A stretch of DNA of 64,000 nucleotides, from NCBI RefSeq assembly GCF_043290135.1, contig NC_134710.1, positions 206,944,692 to 207,008,691 on the forward strand, in the 5' to 3' direction. A model generated the notes under the pieces. That model worked only from the letters and a program-made list of their open reading frames with translations. It searched no databases and was not told the DNA's origin. The position numbers were made by a program, and so were the translations under genes. The DNA is from Rhipicephalus microplus. Its lineage: Eukaryota > Arthropoda > Arachnida > Ixodida > Ixodidae. The stretch's first letter is position 1. The number at the start of each line of letters is the position of its first letter. Positions 1 to 12,799 of this stretch are shown here, in pieces.

Positions 1-1540
1 GCAATATGTGAAGACAGCGAGCTTGGTACAGCATTAGAAAGGATGTAACAGCTACATGCACGAAGACGTTTAGCACCAACTGATATGGAATCTCACTGAG
101 GTAATGCTACTAGCGATAGCTTTTGTTTGGCAAGATAGTAAACATACACCCTGCCATCAACACAACAAATAAGAAGTAAAGAAAGAAAAGGGTCGTAAGC
201 CATCGAAGGGCTTGGTGAAAAAAACACATCCTGTGGAAAGCAGACACTGTTATCAACAGCTCAGACAACTGTTGCAGTCATGCATGAAAATGAGAGTCTG
301 GAAGTGGAGTGCAAAGGTGTAATTTTATCAGGCACCTTCTTTTTATACAGACGTCTGTGGTTACACTCTTCGCAGCTGCAGCTGCCTGCTGTGTGACATC
401 GAGCAGCAGTTAAGGGGGGGGGGGGGGTAAACAACAGCGGCACTAGCGTGCCCAATGCTATTAGCCAATAGCATTTTGCATGCAATTAGTCAATAGCCGA
501 CACAAGTCAAGAGTGGCACTTGGAATAATGCACTTCTTGCCATGGGATGTCATCACTAGAGGCCGAATGTTTAGGCACTAAAGACAGGCAGGTAAAACAC
601 TGTTTTAGGACTTCAAAATTATAAATATAGGCAAAATAAATTTCTGCAAAAATTTAAATAATTTAAAACAACGACGTCGGTGACATGTATCTATGAGAAG
701 AAGCAAAAGACACTAATGGTTGAACATAGACACGCATTTCCCGCGTAATTCGCAGATTACGGTTTTTCGTTTCATTGTCTAGCATTGTGAGCGAAGTGTC
801 CACTGTCCAATCAACACCACAAAGGAGGGATGCCAGGTGTAATCGCGTAGGATCGATTTCTCCTTTCCCGGGGAACACCTCAGAGGGCCCCTCACTAGGT
901 TTGGGTATTTCGAGCTGACAAGCATAATGCATGCACTGGGCACTCAGGAACATGCTCATTAAGATTCGCAATGCTACATGCTGGTGAAAAACGCTAAATT
1001 TCTACTGAATACCACTTGCCCTCCTCACGGGCCTACGCCCCAAGATGGAGGGAGTGACGTACAGCACGGAATGGTCCTGCTCTTACGTCGATCCTTTACG
1101 CTGACATCGTTGCTCAGACGTTGCTCACCGAACACTATTCATCAGAACTTGGTTAAATGCTTGCTATATCTAGAAAAAAAAAACGAAAAATGTCCCATCT
1201 CGTGGTTATATCCTGTATTTTAAACGGTACCTCATTGAGAGCGTTTCACGTGGCATTATTCTATTTGGCACGTGTGATTTGTGTGTTCTGTTGGGTAGCA
1301 TGAATGAGGAGTACTTTGGTTTGGGCTAGCTGCTTCATAAAATTTTGAAAAGGAAGCACAAAGGCAAAGGGGAAGGAAAGACAGTGCTCTTTGTCTTTTT
1401 TTTTTTCCCTGTCTTTGGGCTGCCCTTTCAAAAAGAGCATAACGAATGAAAGCTGAGAAAAAGAATGAAACACGCGAATGGAATGTGAGCTTGTTCTTGT
1501 TTTGTTTTTGTTTTCAATGGACGCGAGAAGCTATATACTA
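1..1540. other. Unassigned sequence with one short dispersed repeat
   Basis: I see no gene here. A G homopolymer lies near 413-427. The segment at about 510-660 contains a 'taggc'-bearing AT-rich motif that resembles, in reverse orientation, part of 3541-3770. The short frames on both strands resemble nothing I know. Confidence 0.4.
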
Positions 1541-1555
1541 ATCGGCCCTCATTTC

Positions 1556-1605
1556 AAATAACGCGTTCGATGCTCTAACCACTGAGCTACCACAGCGGCC
1601 TAATT
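1556..1605 (-). repeat. tRNA-head-only SINE fragment with target duplication
   Basis: Read on the - strand this 50-bp piece has a tRNA A-box (tagctcagtggttagagc) but no B-box or SINE tail. It is flanked on both sides by the 12-mer ggccctcatttc (1544-1555 and 1606-1617), which looks like a target site duplication. I infer a retroposed tRNA-like head. Chance duplication is possible but unlikely for 12 exact bases. Confidence 0.55.
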
Positions 1606-1617
1606 GGCCCTCATTTC

Positions 1618-1850
1618 GTGTCTGCCTCAGTGGACCAGTGGCTAGTGTGCTCCGCTGCTGAACCGAATGTCTCGGGTTCGATTCCAGCCACGGCGGTCGC
1701 ATTTAGATGGAAGCAAAAAGATAGATACTCGCTTACTATGCAATGTCAGTGTACGTTAGAGAACACCGGATGGTCAAAATTTCCAGAGACGTTCACTATG
1801 GCATCCCTCACAATCATATCGTGTTTTTTTAATGTAAAACCACACACACT
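1618..1850 (+). repeat. tRNA-derived SINE, degraded copy
   Basis: An A-box-like segment (tggaccagtggctagtg) is followed by a perfect B-box ggttcgattcc at 1675-1685. The 3' half contains a degraded version of the 'tcataatcatat..ttttgg..gttaaa' tail seen in the other SINEs of this window. It begins right after the second copy of the 12-bp duplication that flanks the neighbouring tRNA-head fragment. The open frame across it is a chance frame. Confidence 0.7.
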
Positions 1851-3540
1851 ACCACTACTAATACTTATACTATATACTACTACTATTACTACCACATTTT
1901 GCTTGCATTCGTCTTCTCGCCATTCCAGTATCTTGCCTTGGCCAATCCTGACAACGTTTAACTTGTGTTTGGTGTGTTGTCCCTGACCGCAGTTTCAGCG
2001 GAGAGATTGCGCGTATTGCGGTCACAATACATGATCCATGGCAGCCTCTACAAAAGTACGCACACTGAGTGATGCATCCCACAGAAACGGGTAATACACA
2101 ATAGAGAACACCGAAACGACACAACGTCGAAGACGTACGTGCACGAGTAGGCTGGGGCACGTCATGCACGCATGACCTTGCTTGCACATGATGTTCATGG
2201 TGCATATGCATCATGTGATTTTCCAGTCCCGATAACAAAGAGAGGAGGGAATTAGGCTCGCAATGGCTACATTGGGTAAGAAGCAAAGGATTCAAGCTTA
2301 CCTATTTGCAACATGTTTGTGTGGCTCGTAGTGAACCAATTTGAGAAATCCCCGGGGTAGAACGCTTTTCATTGGGCACGCAAGAACTTCTAGTGTCTAA
2401 GTACAACTTCTTATGTCACCTAGAGAAGGCTATATGAAGAAGTAGGTTACAAACAAAACAAAAGCCGTGTGAACATGACATTTTTTACTTGAAACCGTGG
2501 CAGCAGATGGGTTACAATGTCAAAGAAAACAAGCCTTCATTGATACCGTGCACTTGTTCTCTTTATAAGCTACTATTTCATTCAGTCATGAAACTAACAA
2601 AAAACAAATTAACATAAAAACTAGATATGATATGGCATTCCAAAATCTTGGAACAATTACCGTTGTGCTAAAAGGACTGTTTAGGTACATTCATTTTCGA
2701 ATGTGAGTTTTATCATGCACGAAATGCTTTACTTAGGAGCTTTAACCGCAGTTTAATTCGGCGCAATGATAGTAGATCTCAAGCTAGTTCATTTTTTATA
2801 TTGGTACAGCTGTAATTTTCTGAGTAATGACTTAGGACAAACGGTGCAGCCTTGTTCTGTATTTTTTTCATGCTTGTTACTTAAAGACATATGCCAAAGG
2901 ATCTGATATGGCACAAGCGTATCCAGGTGTAGGGTGAATGTATGCTAAGTACATCGTTGATTGTAAACACGCCGGCGCCTTTCTCAGGCTTCGCTGTGTA
3001 AAGTATAACATTTTGGCGGTCTTCACCAGCACTGAATCTACATGAGCATTCCATGAGTAGCCCTACATGGTTTTTCATTCGTTCCCCACCTACCCGCAGC
3101 TGCACAAAAAAACCTACTGTTCTTTTCACACCGCATCACCCAGGTTTTCAGGGCGGTTCTTCAGGACACTGGACAGCCGTCTGTAGAAGACAATCATCAC
3201 GTCCTTGGCAATAGATGCCACTCTTATTTTCTCATTCCATCCTAAATTCTTTCTCCTCATTCCCCTGCAGACGTTGAGTTTTGCTTCTACTAAGGGCTGC
3301 AAAAATAGCGTTTTATGCAATCCTGATGCTCCTCCTCCAAATCGCTCTCAGCATGTCAGCCCTGTGGCGTACGGTGGCCAGCGAGAGCCATTTCACTGCA
3401 GTTATTGGTTGTTTTGCAGAAGTTGCTAGAACTAGAGAATTTAATTGAAACTTGTAACGTTTAGAAATATCAATGCTGCCTTTTTTACATGGATAAAGAT
3501 TTCAAAGTGTGCTCGAAAAAAAAAAGGAGGGGGGGGGGCT
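1851..3540. other. Unassigned sequence
   Basis: A short (ACT)n-like stretch lies at about 1846-1895. Otherwise I see AT-rich sequence with no recognisable gene or repeat. A poly-G run occurs at about 3527-3538. Confidence 0.4.
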
Positions 3541-3770
3541 TAAATAGCACTCATATAGGCGCTGATTTGGAAAATAGGCATATATAAAAAATTATAGGCA
3601 TTTAGGCACAGACACCAAAAATAGGCCTTTACTGGCAGTATAGCAACACTAGAAAAGCCCTTCTTAACCTCTAATTCCTGCTCATATATAAAAATGGCAC
3701 AATAAGAACGCAAGTAAAAAATAGGCATTTGCCTATAACCCGGTCTCTAGTCATCACATGCCATTATCAT
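3541..3770 (-). repeat. AT-rich dispersed repeat with 'ataggc' motifs
   Basis: The word 'taggc' recurs at least six times. The right end, read on the - strand (gatgactagagaccgg), resembles 545-575 on the + strand (catcactagaggccga). The two look like diverged copies of one dispersed repeat in opposite orientation. The family is unknown to me. Confidence 0.4.
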
Positions 3771-4499
3771 GCTCCATAGTCTGCTATCATAACACAGTAG
3801 TGCTCAGGAATCACAAGAAAGATTTATCGAATTTTATAATGTGCGGTGAAAGTCATGACACATGCTGACATGACTCAATCAATCGCCCGTGCCATTCCTC
3901 CTGTGTAGCCTTCAGCACGTACACTAGTACGAGAAAAGGGAGACAGCCCTTAATGTGTATGACAAATCCCTATAAGAGCTCACTGTTGATGAATTTGAGA
4001 AATTTTTGAGGCAATCAATTCGTGAGGCAATGAACTCCGTTACTGATGTCCTCCAATGATTACTTGAAAAAGTGGTTCAGGACCCATTTAAAAAGTAAGG
4101 CTAACATAAAGCTCATGGTTCACTTAATTCTACTTTTGAAACTTTCCACGTGCTGTTTTGATTGACTACCACACCCACACTCTGGTGTGGAGCATTCATC
4201 TTTCTCCTAATAGCTGGCTTTTGGTCGCATTTGGGATCATTATCAGCTAGGGCGACTGAACCAGTAAACTACTGCATGGCCATTCATCCAAGACCCATTT
4301 TTCATGAAAAAAAACATACCTCAATTTTGAAGAGGAATGTTCAGAATGCTTCTGTTATGCCAGCACATCAATTATGTAAGTAAATATGGTAATTTCATCA
4401 CTCATTCTAATATGTGTTTAGCTCTCATAAGCAGGAGAGTCTCGGACAGCAGGCTTATGCTTTCAACTTCAAATCTGTGATCAAGATGGTAGTAAGGCT

Positions 4500-4609
4500 T
4501 ATGTTGTAATGCGCTACCATGTATGACAGAGAACAACAAAATTGTGCATCACCCTGGGTTGTTGCTCATCTTTTTGTTCGAGTAGTACCTGGTAGCACAT
4601 TACAACATA
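4500..4609. repeat. Inverted repeat, 20-bp arms
   Basis: tatgttgtaatgcgctacca at 4500-4519 is the reverse complement of 4590-4609 with one mismatch, separated by 70 bp. It may be a short foldback remnant. I see no coding content. Confidence 0.55.
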
Positions 4610-4954
4610 GTGAAGATGGGTTATTATGAGAAGTATTACCTTGTTTACAGTGCTTAATTATTAGTAAATGTATTTGTTACATTCTTGTTCCTGCAAGATG
4701 TTGCACTTTGTAGTAACAGAGTTTGAAAACAGCACAAGCAATGAAAGAACACAAAAGCATTGAAATCAGACAATTAAAGTTCAGTAATGTTAGTATTAGG
4801 CTCATGACAATGACATCAAAATTAGTCCAGCCTACTGTCATGAAAACTTGCTAAAAAAACTGAGGCACATCGTATGCTGCATCAAGCTTAATGCTATGAC
4901 GTGTTATGTTTGTATCACTGATTCTTCATTAAGTGTCTGATTCTTCATTCACAA

Positions 4955-5135
4955 GGTCAGCATTGAAAAAGCTGGCCTTGTATTGAATTAAAAAAAGTGC
5001 CACTTTGGCGAGTGACAGACATTGGTGTTGGGACATCTCGTCGACAAAGATGGCATTAGACCTGACCCACAAAAGACAGCGGCCATTGAATCGTTCGAGC
5101 ATCCTAGATCTGTGAAACAACTGCGTAGCTTCATC
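4955..5135 (+). pseudogene. Ty3/gypsy pol remnant (end of RT and linker)
   Basis: A + strand translation, with one in-frame stop between the two parts, gives ALKKAGLVLN, then KKCHFGE and LVLGHLVDKDGIRPDPQKT, ending at the KQLRSF motif. This is the characteristic end of a Ty3/gypsy reverse transcriptase and the start of the RNase H linker (family knowledge). The match stops at about 5135, where unrelated repetitive sequence begins. The integrase end of a + strand gypsy follows at 5.8 kb, so these may be two parts of one internally replaced element. Confidence 0.75.
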
Positions 5136-5800
5136 ACTAGTGGCTGAGTCGGTGGGTAGCGTGTGCGCTAGATTATCAGAGACGGTGGGTAGCGTGTGCG
5201 CTAGACCAGGCTATCAGTGCATCAGAGCATCAGACCAGTGCATCAGAGCGTGTGCACTAGACGCAGACTATCGGATACAGTCGGTGGCCGATGATGTTGG
5301 TAAATGGCCTGGTCACCCCAGGCCGGCAACACCAACGACAGTGCCAGCAATCAAAAGCAGAGTAAATGACCGACCGGTCTTCGAAAGATTGGTGGCAATG
5401 TGAAAAGACGGGCCTCGTCTGGCGATGCGGGGTGCTCTGTAGTAGCGGGGGGACAAAGGACAGAGGGGTGCGTAACAAAAAGCAGTCGGGGCATGGAGGA
5501 AGGAAACAGCTTTCCTTTCTCCATGGGTTGAAGAGAGCGGCAACTAGAGGGTCGCGGAGGCAGGGTCGGCGTTTAACAATAAGAATGAATGGGCACTTCG
5601 CCGATGCCTGATCGATGGTCGAAATTGGTTTCCTGGGAAGTCGGCAGACCGCTGACTACGTTCGCTGTAACCGATCGTCGGTGCTCGGAGACATTCGTTG
5701 TAAGTGCGATTTTGTGCTATTGAACCAATGTAGATTTTGACGGTCACGCGAATAGTGTTCGTTTTAAGCCAAAGTTCATTTTAAGTGGGGCCGTTGTATG
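5136..5800. repeat. Short tandem repeats and a hairpin within a gypsy remnant
   Basis: The unit ggtgggtagcgtgtgcgctaga occurs twice with a period of about 36 bp (5150-5210). It is followed by shorter 'catcaga' repeats to about 5260. A hairpin with 15-bp arms and one mismatch (catggaggaaggaaa against tttcctttctccatg) lies at 5492-5525. The rest is unassigned. This block separates two gypsy-derived segments. Confidence 0.5.
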
Positions 5801-5807
5801 TGGACTC

Positions 5808-6330
5808 GACTGTATTACCATTCATCACGTACGCCTTCAACACAGCGAAACACGAAACGACAGGCTACAGCCCTTTTTATCTGCTCTACGCTCGCTGACC
5901 TCAACATACGCTGGACACTATCTTTTTTTTTTGTCGTGCATGACGATTTAACAATTGTGGAAACTATGTGTTGTGCGGAAGAGACACGTAGACTTGCTTG
6001 CTTACGAACATTGGCAGTGCAAGAGTCCTCCGAAACTCGCTACGACAGTCAACACCGGCATGTAACCTATGCCCCCGGTGATCTAGTGAAGGTGTGGACC
6101 CCAATACGTAGACGTGGCTTGAGCCAAAAGCTACTGGCACACTACGCCGGTCGGTTCGTGGTACTCCATCATCTCAGTGAGGTTAACTATGAAATTGCAC
6201 GTGTCACCACTAGTGGCTGACATTCCTGCAAGACGGAGGTGACGCATGTTGCTCGCCTGAAGCCGTTTACACGAAGGATACAAGAATGACTCGCCCAGAG
6301 GGCTTCGTCTGAGACTGGAGGAATGATACG
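5808..6330 (+). pseudogene. Ty3/gypsy integrase C-terminal remnant
   Basis: The + strand reads, with a frameshift around a T run at about 5925, LPFITYAFNTAKHETTGYSP, then DLVKVWTPIRRRGLSQKLL, and later TEVTHVARLKPF. These are the end of the integrase catalytic core and the GPY/F-like C-terminal region of Ty3/gypsy integrases (family knowledge). The same layout occurs in the - strand gypsy at 20.2-20.8 kb. Stops and frameshifts show it is dead. A 3' LTR may begin just after 6330, but I cannot fix its ends. Confidence 0.8.
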
Positions 6331-6639
6331 AAGTGTCATTACCAGAAAAAAAAAAAGGGAAGCGCGGGTAGAGAAGGAAGATGACGTTGCTTCTACTGTG
6401 ATCGCGAACTCAGTGTTTATTAAAAACCCCCCTTAAGTTACCTCACCTTACGTAACAATATATTGTGCAGGTGAGTGTGGTCATGACAAATATGCCCCTT
6501 TTTTTTGTAATATGTGATATACATAAAATTCGAATTTGATTCGAATTTATTAGACCAAAATCACTATTTGCTTCGAATTCGCTTCAAACCTAAAATTTAC
6601 TATTCGCACAAGCCTACATTCTGGAAAAGCCCCCAGCTT

Positions 6640-7515
6640 TCGCCGATGCGGCGCAGTATGGCCGCTCCGATCGTTTTGCGGCGGTGGTCGTTGATCATCG
6701 CAGTCGCGTACTCAACTCAGCTTCCGTGAGGAAAGTTTCTGCCTCCGTAGCAGAGCACAGGTAGCAATAGCCTTGGCGATGACGAACCTTTCGCGTCCAG
6801 AGATATTTACTGACTCCAGGGGTGCCGCCCAGGCCTCTGCCTCAGGGGTAATCTCAAGGAAGGCTGCTGCTATTTCAGATTCCAAGAGTGTAGTAGGCTC
6901 CCACAAAATCAACTGGTTTTTGGCCCATGTGGGCTCAGAGGTGCATCCGATTCTTCCCAACGCCAACAAACTTGCCCATAACCGTGTGCGAGAAATCACG
7001 TGCCGCGGCGGTTCGGACGGGTACAGAGGTGGGTTTGCGGATAGCTTTAAAGATCCACTTGGCACCTTTAACAAAGTGACATACCATTATCAGTTGTCTA
7101 GGCAGAGGTACCTGCTTCCACATTCTTTCTAAGCTCACTGTGACCACAGTTGTCGGTTCTTCGGATGCTACAGGCAGGTTCATTCCTGTCTCGCAGCACA
7201 ATCAGCTACTTTGCAGATGGCATAACTCCAGGGTGCCCTAGTTGTGAGGGACATAACTGCACACTTTCTCAGATGCTCTGGCAGTGCCCAGCGTTACATG
7301 ACGCAAAGTTCAGCACTGAGCAAGAGTGAGAGAAGGCTCTTAAAAGCTCTGAGCTCTCAGTCCAAAACTCGGCAGTCCGGGAGGTCTGCAAACGGGCGGA
7401 GGGCCACAGTCTTCCAATCCCGGCGTGGATGCGGCCAGCAACTGCGGCGGACTCCTCTTAGGGGGGCATCTGACCAGTTTTTCAGGACCAAATAAAGTTC
7501 ATTTCATTTCACTTC
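6640..7515 (+). pseudogene. LINE 3' fragment: RNase H domain, C-terminal region, poly(A) signal
   Basis: The translation shows an RNase H-like block (AVVVDHRSRVLNSAS, IALAMTNLSRPEIFTDSRGA, and a region ending in a GSEVHP/ANKLAH motif). Then, across frameshifts, comes a cysteine-containing C-terminus with LWQCPAL. An AATAAA at 7491-7496 is followed by a ttcatttcatttcac tail. RNase H downstream of RT is typical of I-superfamily LINEs (family knowledge). The fragment is 5'-truncated, with its RT missing. It belongs to a different family from the LINE at 23.7-29.5 kb, judged from residues and tail. Confidence 0.75.
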
Positions 7516-8684
7516 ACCCCGCACCCAACCTACATTTTGCTAGTAATTTCGACTTACTAAGAGCACACTTGCTTAGGATTTCATGGTAGGTGTTTTAGTG
7601 GTAGGTTTTAGGAGTAAGTGATAAATTTCACATAAAGAACGGCCCACACAAACGCAGGCTGAACATGAAAGAACAACACATCTACATAAAATTAGGTAGA
7701 GTTTGCTTAGTAATTTTATGCAGGGTTACTAATTATGCCTTTACTTTGCAACACTCAACCATAAAACGTTACAAAGCACGCCACAGGGAGTCCTACAATG
7801 AAGTTTCGAGGATTAATTCTGGCCACACTGAGTTCTTTATTGGTACTTGAACCTTAGCACATGGATGCTTTTTCATTCCACCTTCATGAAATCACAACTG
7901 TCACAGTCGCAAATTAACAGGGCAACTTTCAGTTAAGCAGCAGAACGCCAGGGTTATCATTTTAAATAAGAATAACATTCAGGAGTTTCGATACTGGGAA
8001 GTTCTTATCTGGATTTGGTTACCTGGTGGGGAGCAGCAGCTGAGCAGACGGTCATCACGTAAAGAGCCTGTCTCCGACAGTGGACCCTCATCTTCTTCAG
8101 GAAGAATTCTCTCCCAGTCTGCACCCCACACTCGGTTCTGTTGAAGGATCAGAGCAAATTTCCAACGCGTGGAGATTTTGGCACGAAATTTAGAAATGAA
8201 ACTTCAATTTTAATTTTCTCCACTACTAATGAACTTATAAAAGTGAAACATATAGCTTCAAAGCTCTAAGTGCACTTGGTCAATTCGAACGAAGTTGTTA
8301 ATCCTTTTGAGTGTCCCTTTAACACTTAAAACAATAAGGTGCTGTTAGGTAAAAAGATATGTAGTCACCGCAAATGGGTTTAATCTTGTGCAAAAAAACT
8401 ATTGTCACACGAGTTTATGGCACTGGCCAATTTCGTAAAACACTATGCTTCACATATCTCATCAAGCTTTGCATGGAGATCATTCTACTTCCTTATTACA
8501 AAAAAATGTACAGAAAAGAGGCCAATGTCATGCATGCTGCCTCAATATTCATCCTTTAATAAATTCTAATCTGCATGATGATGATAATTGTGCTAGACGT
8601 GGCAACAAATGTTTTTTCATTTCAAAATATTATGACGTCTTGGGTACGCGAGGTACTGGGATCAACACCAAACTCGTCTACTCC
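7516..8684. other. Unassigned AT-rich sequence
   Basis: I see no gene or repeat I can name in this stretch. Confidence 0.4.
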
Positions 8685-8815
8685 TTAGAAGCGTGGCGGT
8701 TTGGGCTAGTTGGTATGACATGACGATTGTTATAGCGCGAGAGCACAACGACGACGAAGAGACATTGTCATTATGCTCTCGCGCTATAACAATTGTCACG
8801 TCCACTCCATTTAAT
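8685..8815. repeat. PLE-associated terminal repeat forming a hairpin
   Basis: The segment begins with a 'gtggcggtttgggctagttggtatg'-type motif. That motif recurs at 46301-46333 and 46612-46644 beside the older Penelope-like element. It continues into a hairpin: gacgattgttatagcgcgag at 8722 onward pairs with 8774-8797, giving 24-bp arms with one mismatch. The shared motif suggests a terminal repeat of the same PLE family; the assignment is an inference. Confidence 0.5.
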
Positions 8816-8928
8816 GTCTTAGTTAAGCAGATGTTTATGTTTATTTGGCCCATGGACACAACAACAAACAGTGCACCAAGACACGATGATGCTGATGAGG
8901 TATGGCAATTGTGAGAATGCAGCCAAAC

Positions 8929-8950
8929 GTATGATGATGATGATGATATA
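8929..8950 (+). repeat. (ATG)n microsatellite
   Basis: About six ATG/GAT units run into an AT run. It is a simple repeat, or possibly the tail of an old LINE. Confidence 0.7.
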
Positions 8951-11900
8951 TACAGTTGAAGATGTGTATAACAAACACCCATGATACTACAGCCTCTTCC
9001 AAAGTGAAGGCACTAAGGTGTGTTCGATTCCGGCATGGTGCACGAAACCGGCGCTGCAAAAGTTGAAGTGGTGCCGCTGCAGTGCAAACAGTGTAAATGA
9101 TGCCGGTGCAGTGCTGTCACGTTTTTTTTTCTCTCTCTTGAATCGAGGGCAGTGGCGCATTACCTGTCGTCTGCTCTGCATGCCCACAAAGCCTGTATGT
9201 CATTTGCCCTGCGTCCGCATTGAGGCGAAAATGCATAAATTCACTCACCAGCGCCTACCTGAATCTCTGTGCCATCATTGGCAACTATCTTGGCATGCTC
9301 ATCAACGACGGAAAATAATTGGTTTTGGACACCGTAAATTTACACCCACAATCAATGCCGTGTTCATCCAAGCGATGATGAAACATGTCTGCTTCTGAAC
9401 TGCACCACAACGGCACCACGTAGCGAGCAGGCTCAGGTATTCTCTGCACTGTGATGGCACTAATCTGGCACATTACTGCAATAAAGGACCGTAGTGCAGT
9501 GCACCAGAGAATCGAAGACTGTGGTGTCGTGAACCGTGAACTGGTGCAGGAGGTGCAGCTGAATCGAATAGACTTTAAGTTTAGCCTGTCTCTTAGTACA
9601 CACTGTCTCAGCCGGCTGCCCATCAAATTAAGCTTGTGCTTCAGGCAGAAAGTCACTGATCGAGTGCTTATTACGGAGTCTCTCCTCATTATGGCTGTAA
9701 TTGATCACTATGGTTCACTCTAAATAGTCAGATACATTTACTATTTTGTGAATTCCCATAGCCAACTCAGTCACTTACGAACCTTGTGTGTCCATGCACA
9801 GCTTAAACAACCACACACGCCCTACTGATAAAAGAACTGAGTGCCTAATGTACAAAGAGATAGTGTGGTTCCGCAAATGACCCACCCACACAAAGCAAGC
9901 CACTGCCATCCAGGAAAAGATGGAGTCGAAGAGCTGGAGTTGTGGATGGCAGCTGCAAGTGTCACTTGCTGCCAGCACTATAATTGTGAACAGAATTTTT
10001 TGTTTTTAATGTGTTTCTTCAATAACACAAGACCCTTCAAACACCAAAATGGTCTGTAATGCAATGTGGTCACATGAAGCGCCCGAAGATGTTGGTACCA
10101 TTGTCTGGTAACACAGTAATAAACAAAAAGGAACATGCTAAGACTATGTATTATGGTAGAAAAAAAGAGAGAGCCCTATATATAGTGTTTTAGCGCAAGC
10201 TCGAGGGTTATTGGAGGGAGCTCTAAATCTAAGAGGTCATAGACAAAGTGCCAGAGACAAGCACCAACTTTCAACTGAGCTTATTTTGCCTTGCCACAGG
10301 AATAGATAATTGAATTAAATAACATCTGTCGGTTTACCTGTTGTCTTTTGCTTGGCCCTATAACTTTTACATTATGATATCACCTATGTAACCATGACAT
10401 ATTAACTAGCCCTACTTGACAGTTTAAGGATAATGCACTGGTATGCCATTTACTATCTTTATCAGATGCCTTCTTTGTACACTATTGGATACAATTTTTC
10501 AGGCCTTTAGTGCTATCATAGTAAATATCAGAATTGAATACATATCTTCAGGTGGTGGTAGTTCTGGAGTTCTGCTAAGCAGACAAGCTCAGAATATTGC
10601 TTGCGTCAGTTTTTCCAGTACACCGCCTCAGTTTAAGTGACAGCTTTAAATGAGTGGAAACCCTAAGACTTTGTGCAGTCTGACCAACTCCTACCTATCC
10701 CCACAAAAAACCTGCACGTCTCTATTTCTGAATAAAGGTCTTTCACCCCATTTATAATCTTTTTCAAACTCTAAATATGCAGCTAAGTTCATGTTTGTAG
10801 CGAGCAGAACCGTGGCGCCACCTTCACTTGACGTATGACTCGATGCTCATGAGAGTCGCTATGAAAGTTGCTACCACCCAAGGCACTAGCAGTATCTGCC
10901 GATGAATTGAAAAAGTACCCATAGTGCCTGGCTCGTGAGGTGATGAAGGAACTTTCCGTGATGCTGAGTGTTGGGAAAACTTATTTAACCTGCTTTTTAC
11001 ATTAAAAAATGGTTTGGAATGTAGAAATAAAAATAGTTAACCACAGTTGCACTCACTCCTGTGAAAGCATAACATTAATCTTAAGAAAAGTTTGAGCAGA
11101 GGGCTACTGTCAGTACTTCTCCGCATTGCTGGAGGAGGGATTCAATTTTTTATAGGACTTTCATACTGAAAAGCTGTGCTTACAAAATACCCACACAGTT
11201 TTGAAATCAACCACTGCAGGCTTGACCAACACCATGAGAGAGCTTTCTGTTGCTCCATAAAAAAGTAGGTCTAAAAAACTAGTGGTCAGTAATTTTAAAG
11301 GGGCCCTACAACATTTTTTTGTCTTCATTCTACAGCGATGGATTGTGTGTATTGCTGAATACTGAAACAAAAGCAAGAAAAAAATTATTAGAATCCGTGC
11401 ACAGTAACGGATATTATTAGTCTTCAAACTCCAAAACCCCAACAGGCAATGAGAAAAAAAATGTCCACTTTCGCATTTCACTGCGCCATTGACGTCAATC
11501 GCAGATTCCAATCACCCCGCGCTTTCTATAACGGTGACCGTGGTGCAGTGCACCTAGCACTGTTTGCAATTGTTTTAATGGCCAACTGCAACGAAATTTC
11601 ACCTGAGCAGGATCAACTCAAAATGCTTAGTATATGTTAAGTAAACAATGACAATGACAGTGAAAAAGCTTGCAATCACGTATTTCATTTATAATCAGTG
11701 CTCTAACTGTCAGTTAGGAGACGCGAAGCTCTAGCGGTGTGCCAGGTAAATCGAGCACAAACATAAATGACGTCAATTACAACTTACCCCTGCTCGTGAG
11801 CTGACCTCCCTGCAGCTGCATTCTTTCCTTTTCTGCATGATGCACCTTAACGAGTGGATAATCTAGGGGATTGAACTCTTTTGCAGTATGAAATGTAGGA

Positions 11901-12799
11901 CTGTAGGCTGCTGGAACATATGTTACGGCTGGGGACCAGCTTTCACGGTTTTTTGAGAAACATGAAGCTCTAAAACCTGCGGGTTATCGGAGTGAGGCGA
12001 AAGGAATGGGATGTGTCGAAGAGCGTGGTGCTTTACGCGGCGCACTTCAAAGCTGACGAATAACAACACGACCGGTGCCTCTCCGCCCAAATAGTGTTGA
12101 AACAGAAAAGAATGTCGAATCCTGATGCAGGGCCTTCAACATTCAACCACAGCTGACACAACAGCGAGAAGCCTTGACCGAAGTTTGGAGAAGCGCCGGC
12201 GATAACATGTATTCGTATTAGACAGCTTTTTTATAGCATAAAATGCCTGCATTAGCTCATTATGTTGGCTAAATTACAGCATAACGCTACTCCATAAAAG
12301 AAAACCCGATAATATGACGCCCCGGGAGGTGTTAGATTAGCTGCACCACCAATTATCGTGTAAAGCTCAAAAAGCTGATCAGCTTGCTTCTTGCAAGTAG
12401 TCAAAGCGGCAAAGTTTGACAAAAATGCATTTGTGCTAAATTCAAAGCAATTTAAATCCATAAACATACTATAAGAAAAGGGATTGTGCTACGATAGGTT
12501 CAATGTAAATTATTGGGGCGCAGTCAGACAAGTGTTCACAAAAATGCAGGGATGATTTTGTTACACATGAGAGTGTGTCAAAGCGAGTATCAGCATCGAA
12601 AACAATGCCGTCTTATCATCCGTAGTCTATCAACGAAGCGAGAATATTCGAAGTGCAAGCAAGTGACATCATTCATTGTGAACCAGCGACTTCACCAAGA
12701 CAGCAGGACAAGACAGTAGGTGGGAAGTGGGCAGCAATGATTTAGTTACACGCTTTTGCCATGATATATCCTTCAAAGTTCATGTTTACATTGTTTGTT
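8951..12799. other. Unassigned sequence
   Basis: I see no recognisable domain on either strand. The longest frames here (9285-9689 on -, 9018-9398 on +, 11161-11511 on -) show no family signature or biased composition that I would trust. A segment at 10260-10295 weakly resembles the 'caactgagtttatt' part of the PLE end repeat at 46.4 kb. Confidence 0.4.

Noticed and set aside
1556..1605. Functional tRNA gene
   Set aside because: Only an A-box half is present; no B-box or acceptor stem pairing.
9018..9689. Overlapping frames of 90-134 codons on both strands
   Set aside because: No domain wording, no compositional bias and mutual overlap; likely chance frames.
10185..10310. Weak similarity to the PLE end repeat at 46.4 kb
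   Set aside because: Only a short 'caactgagcttatt'-like match; not enough to call.
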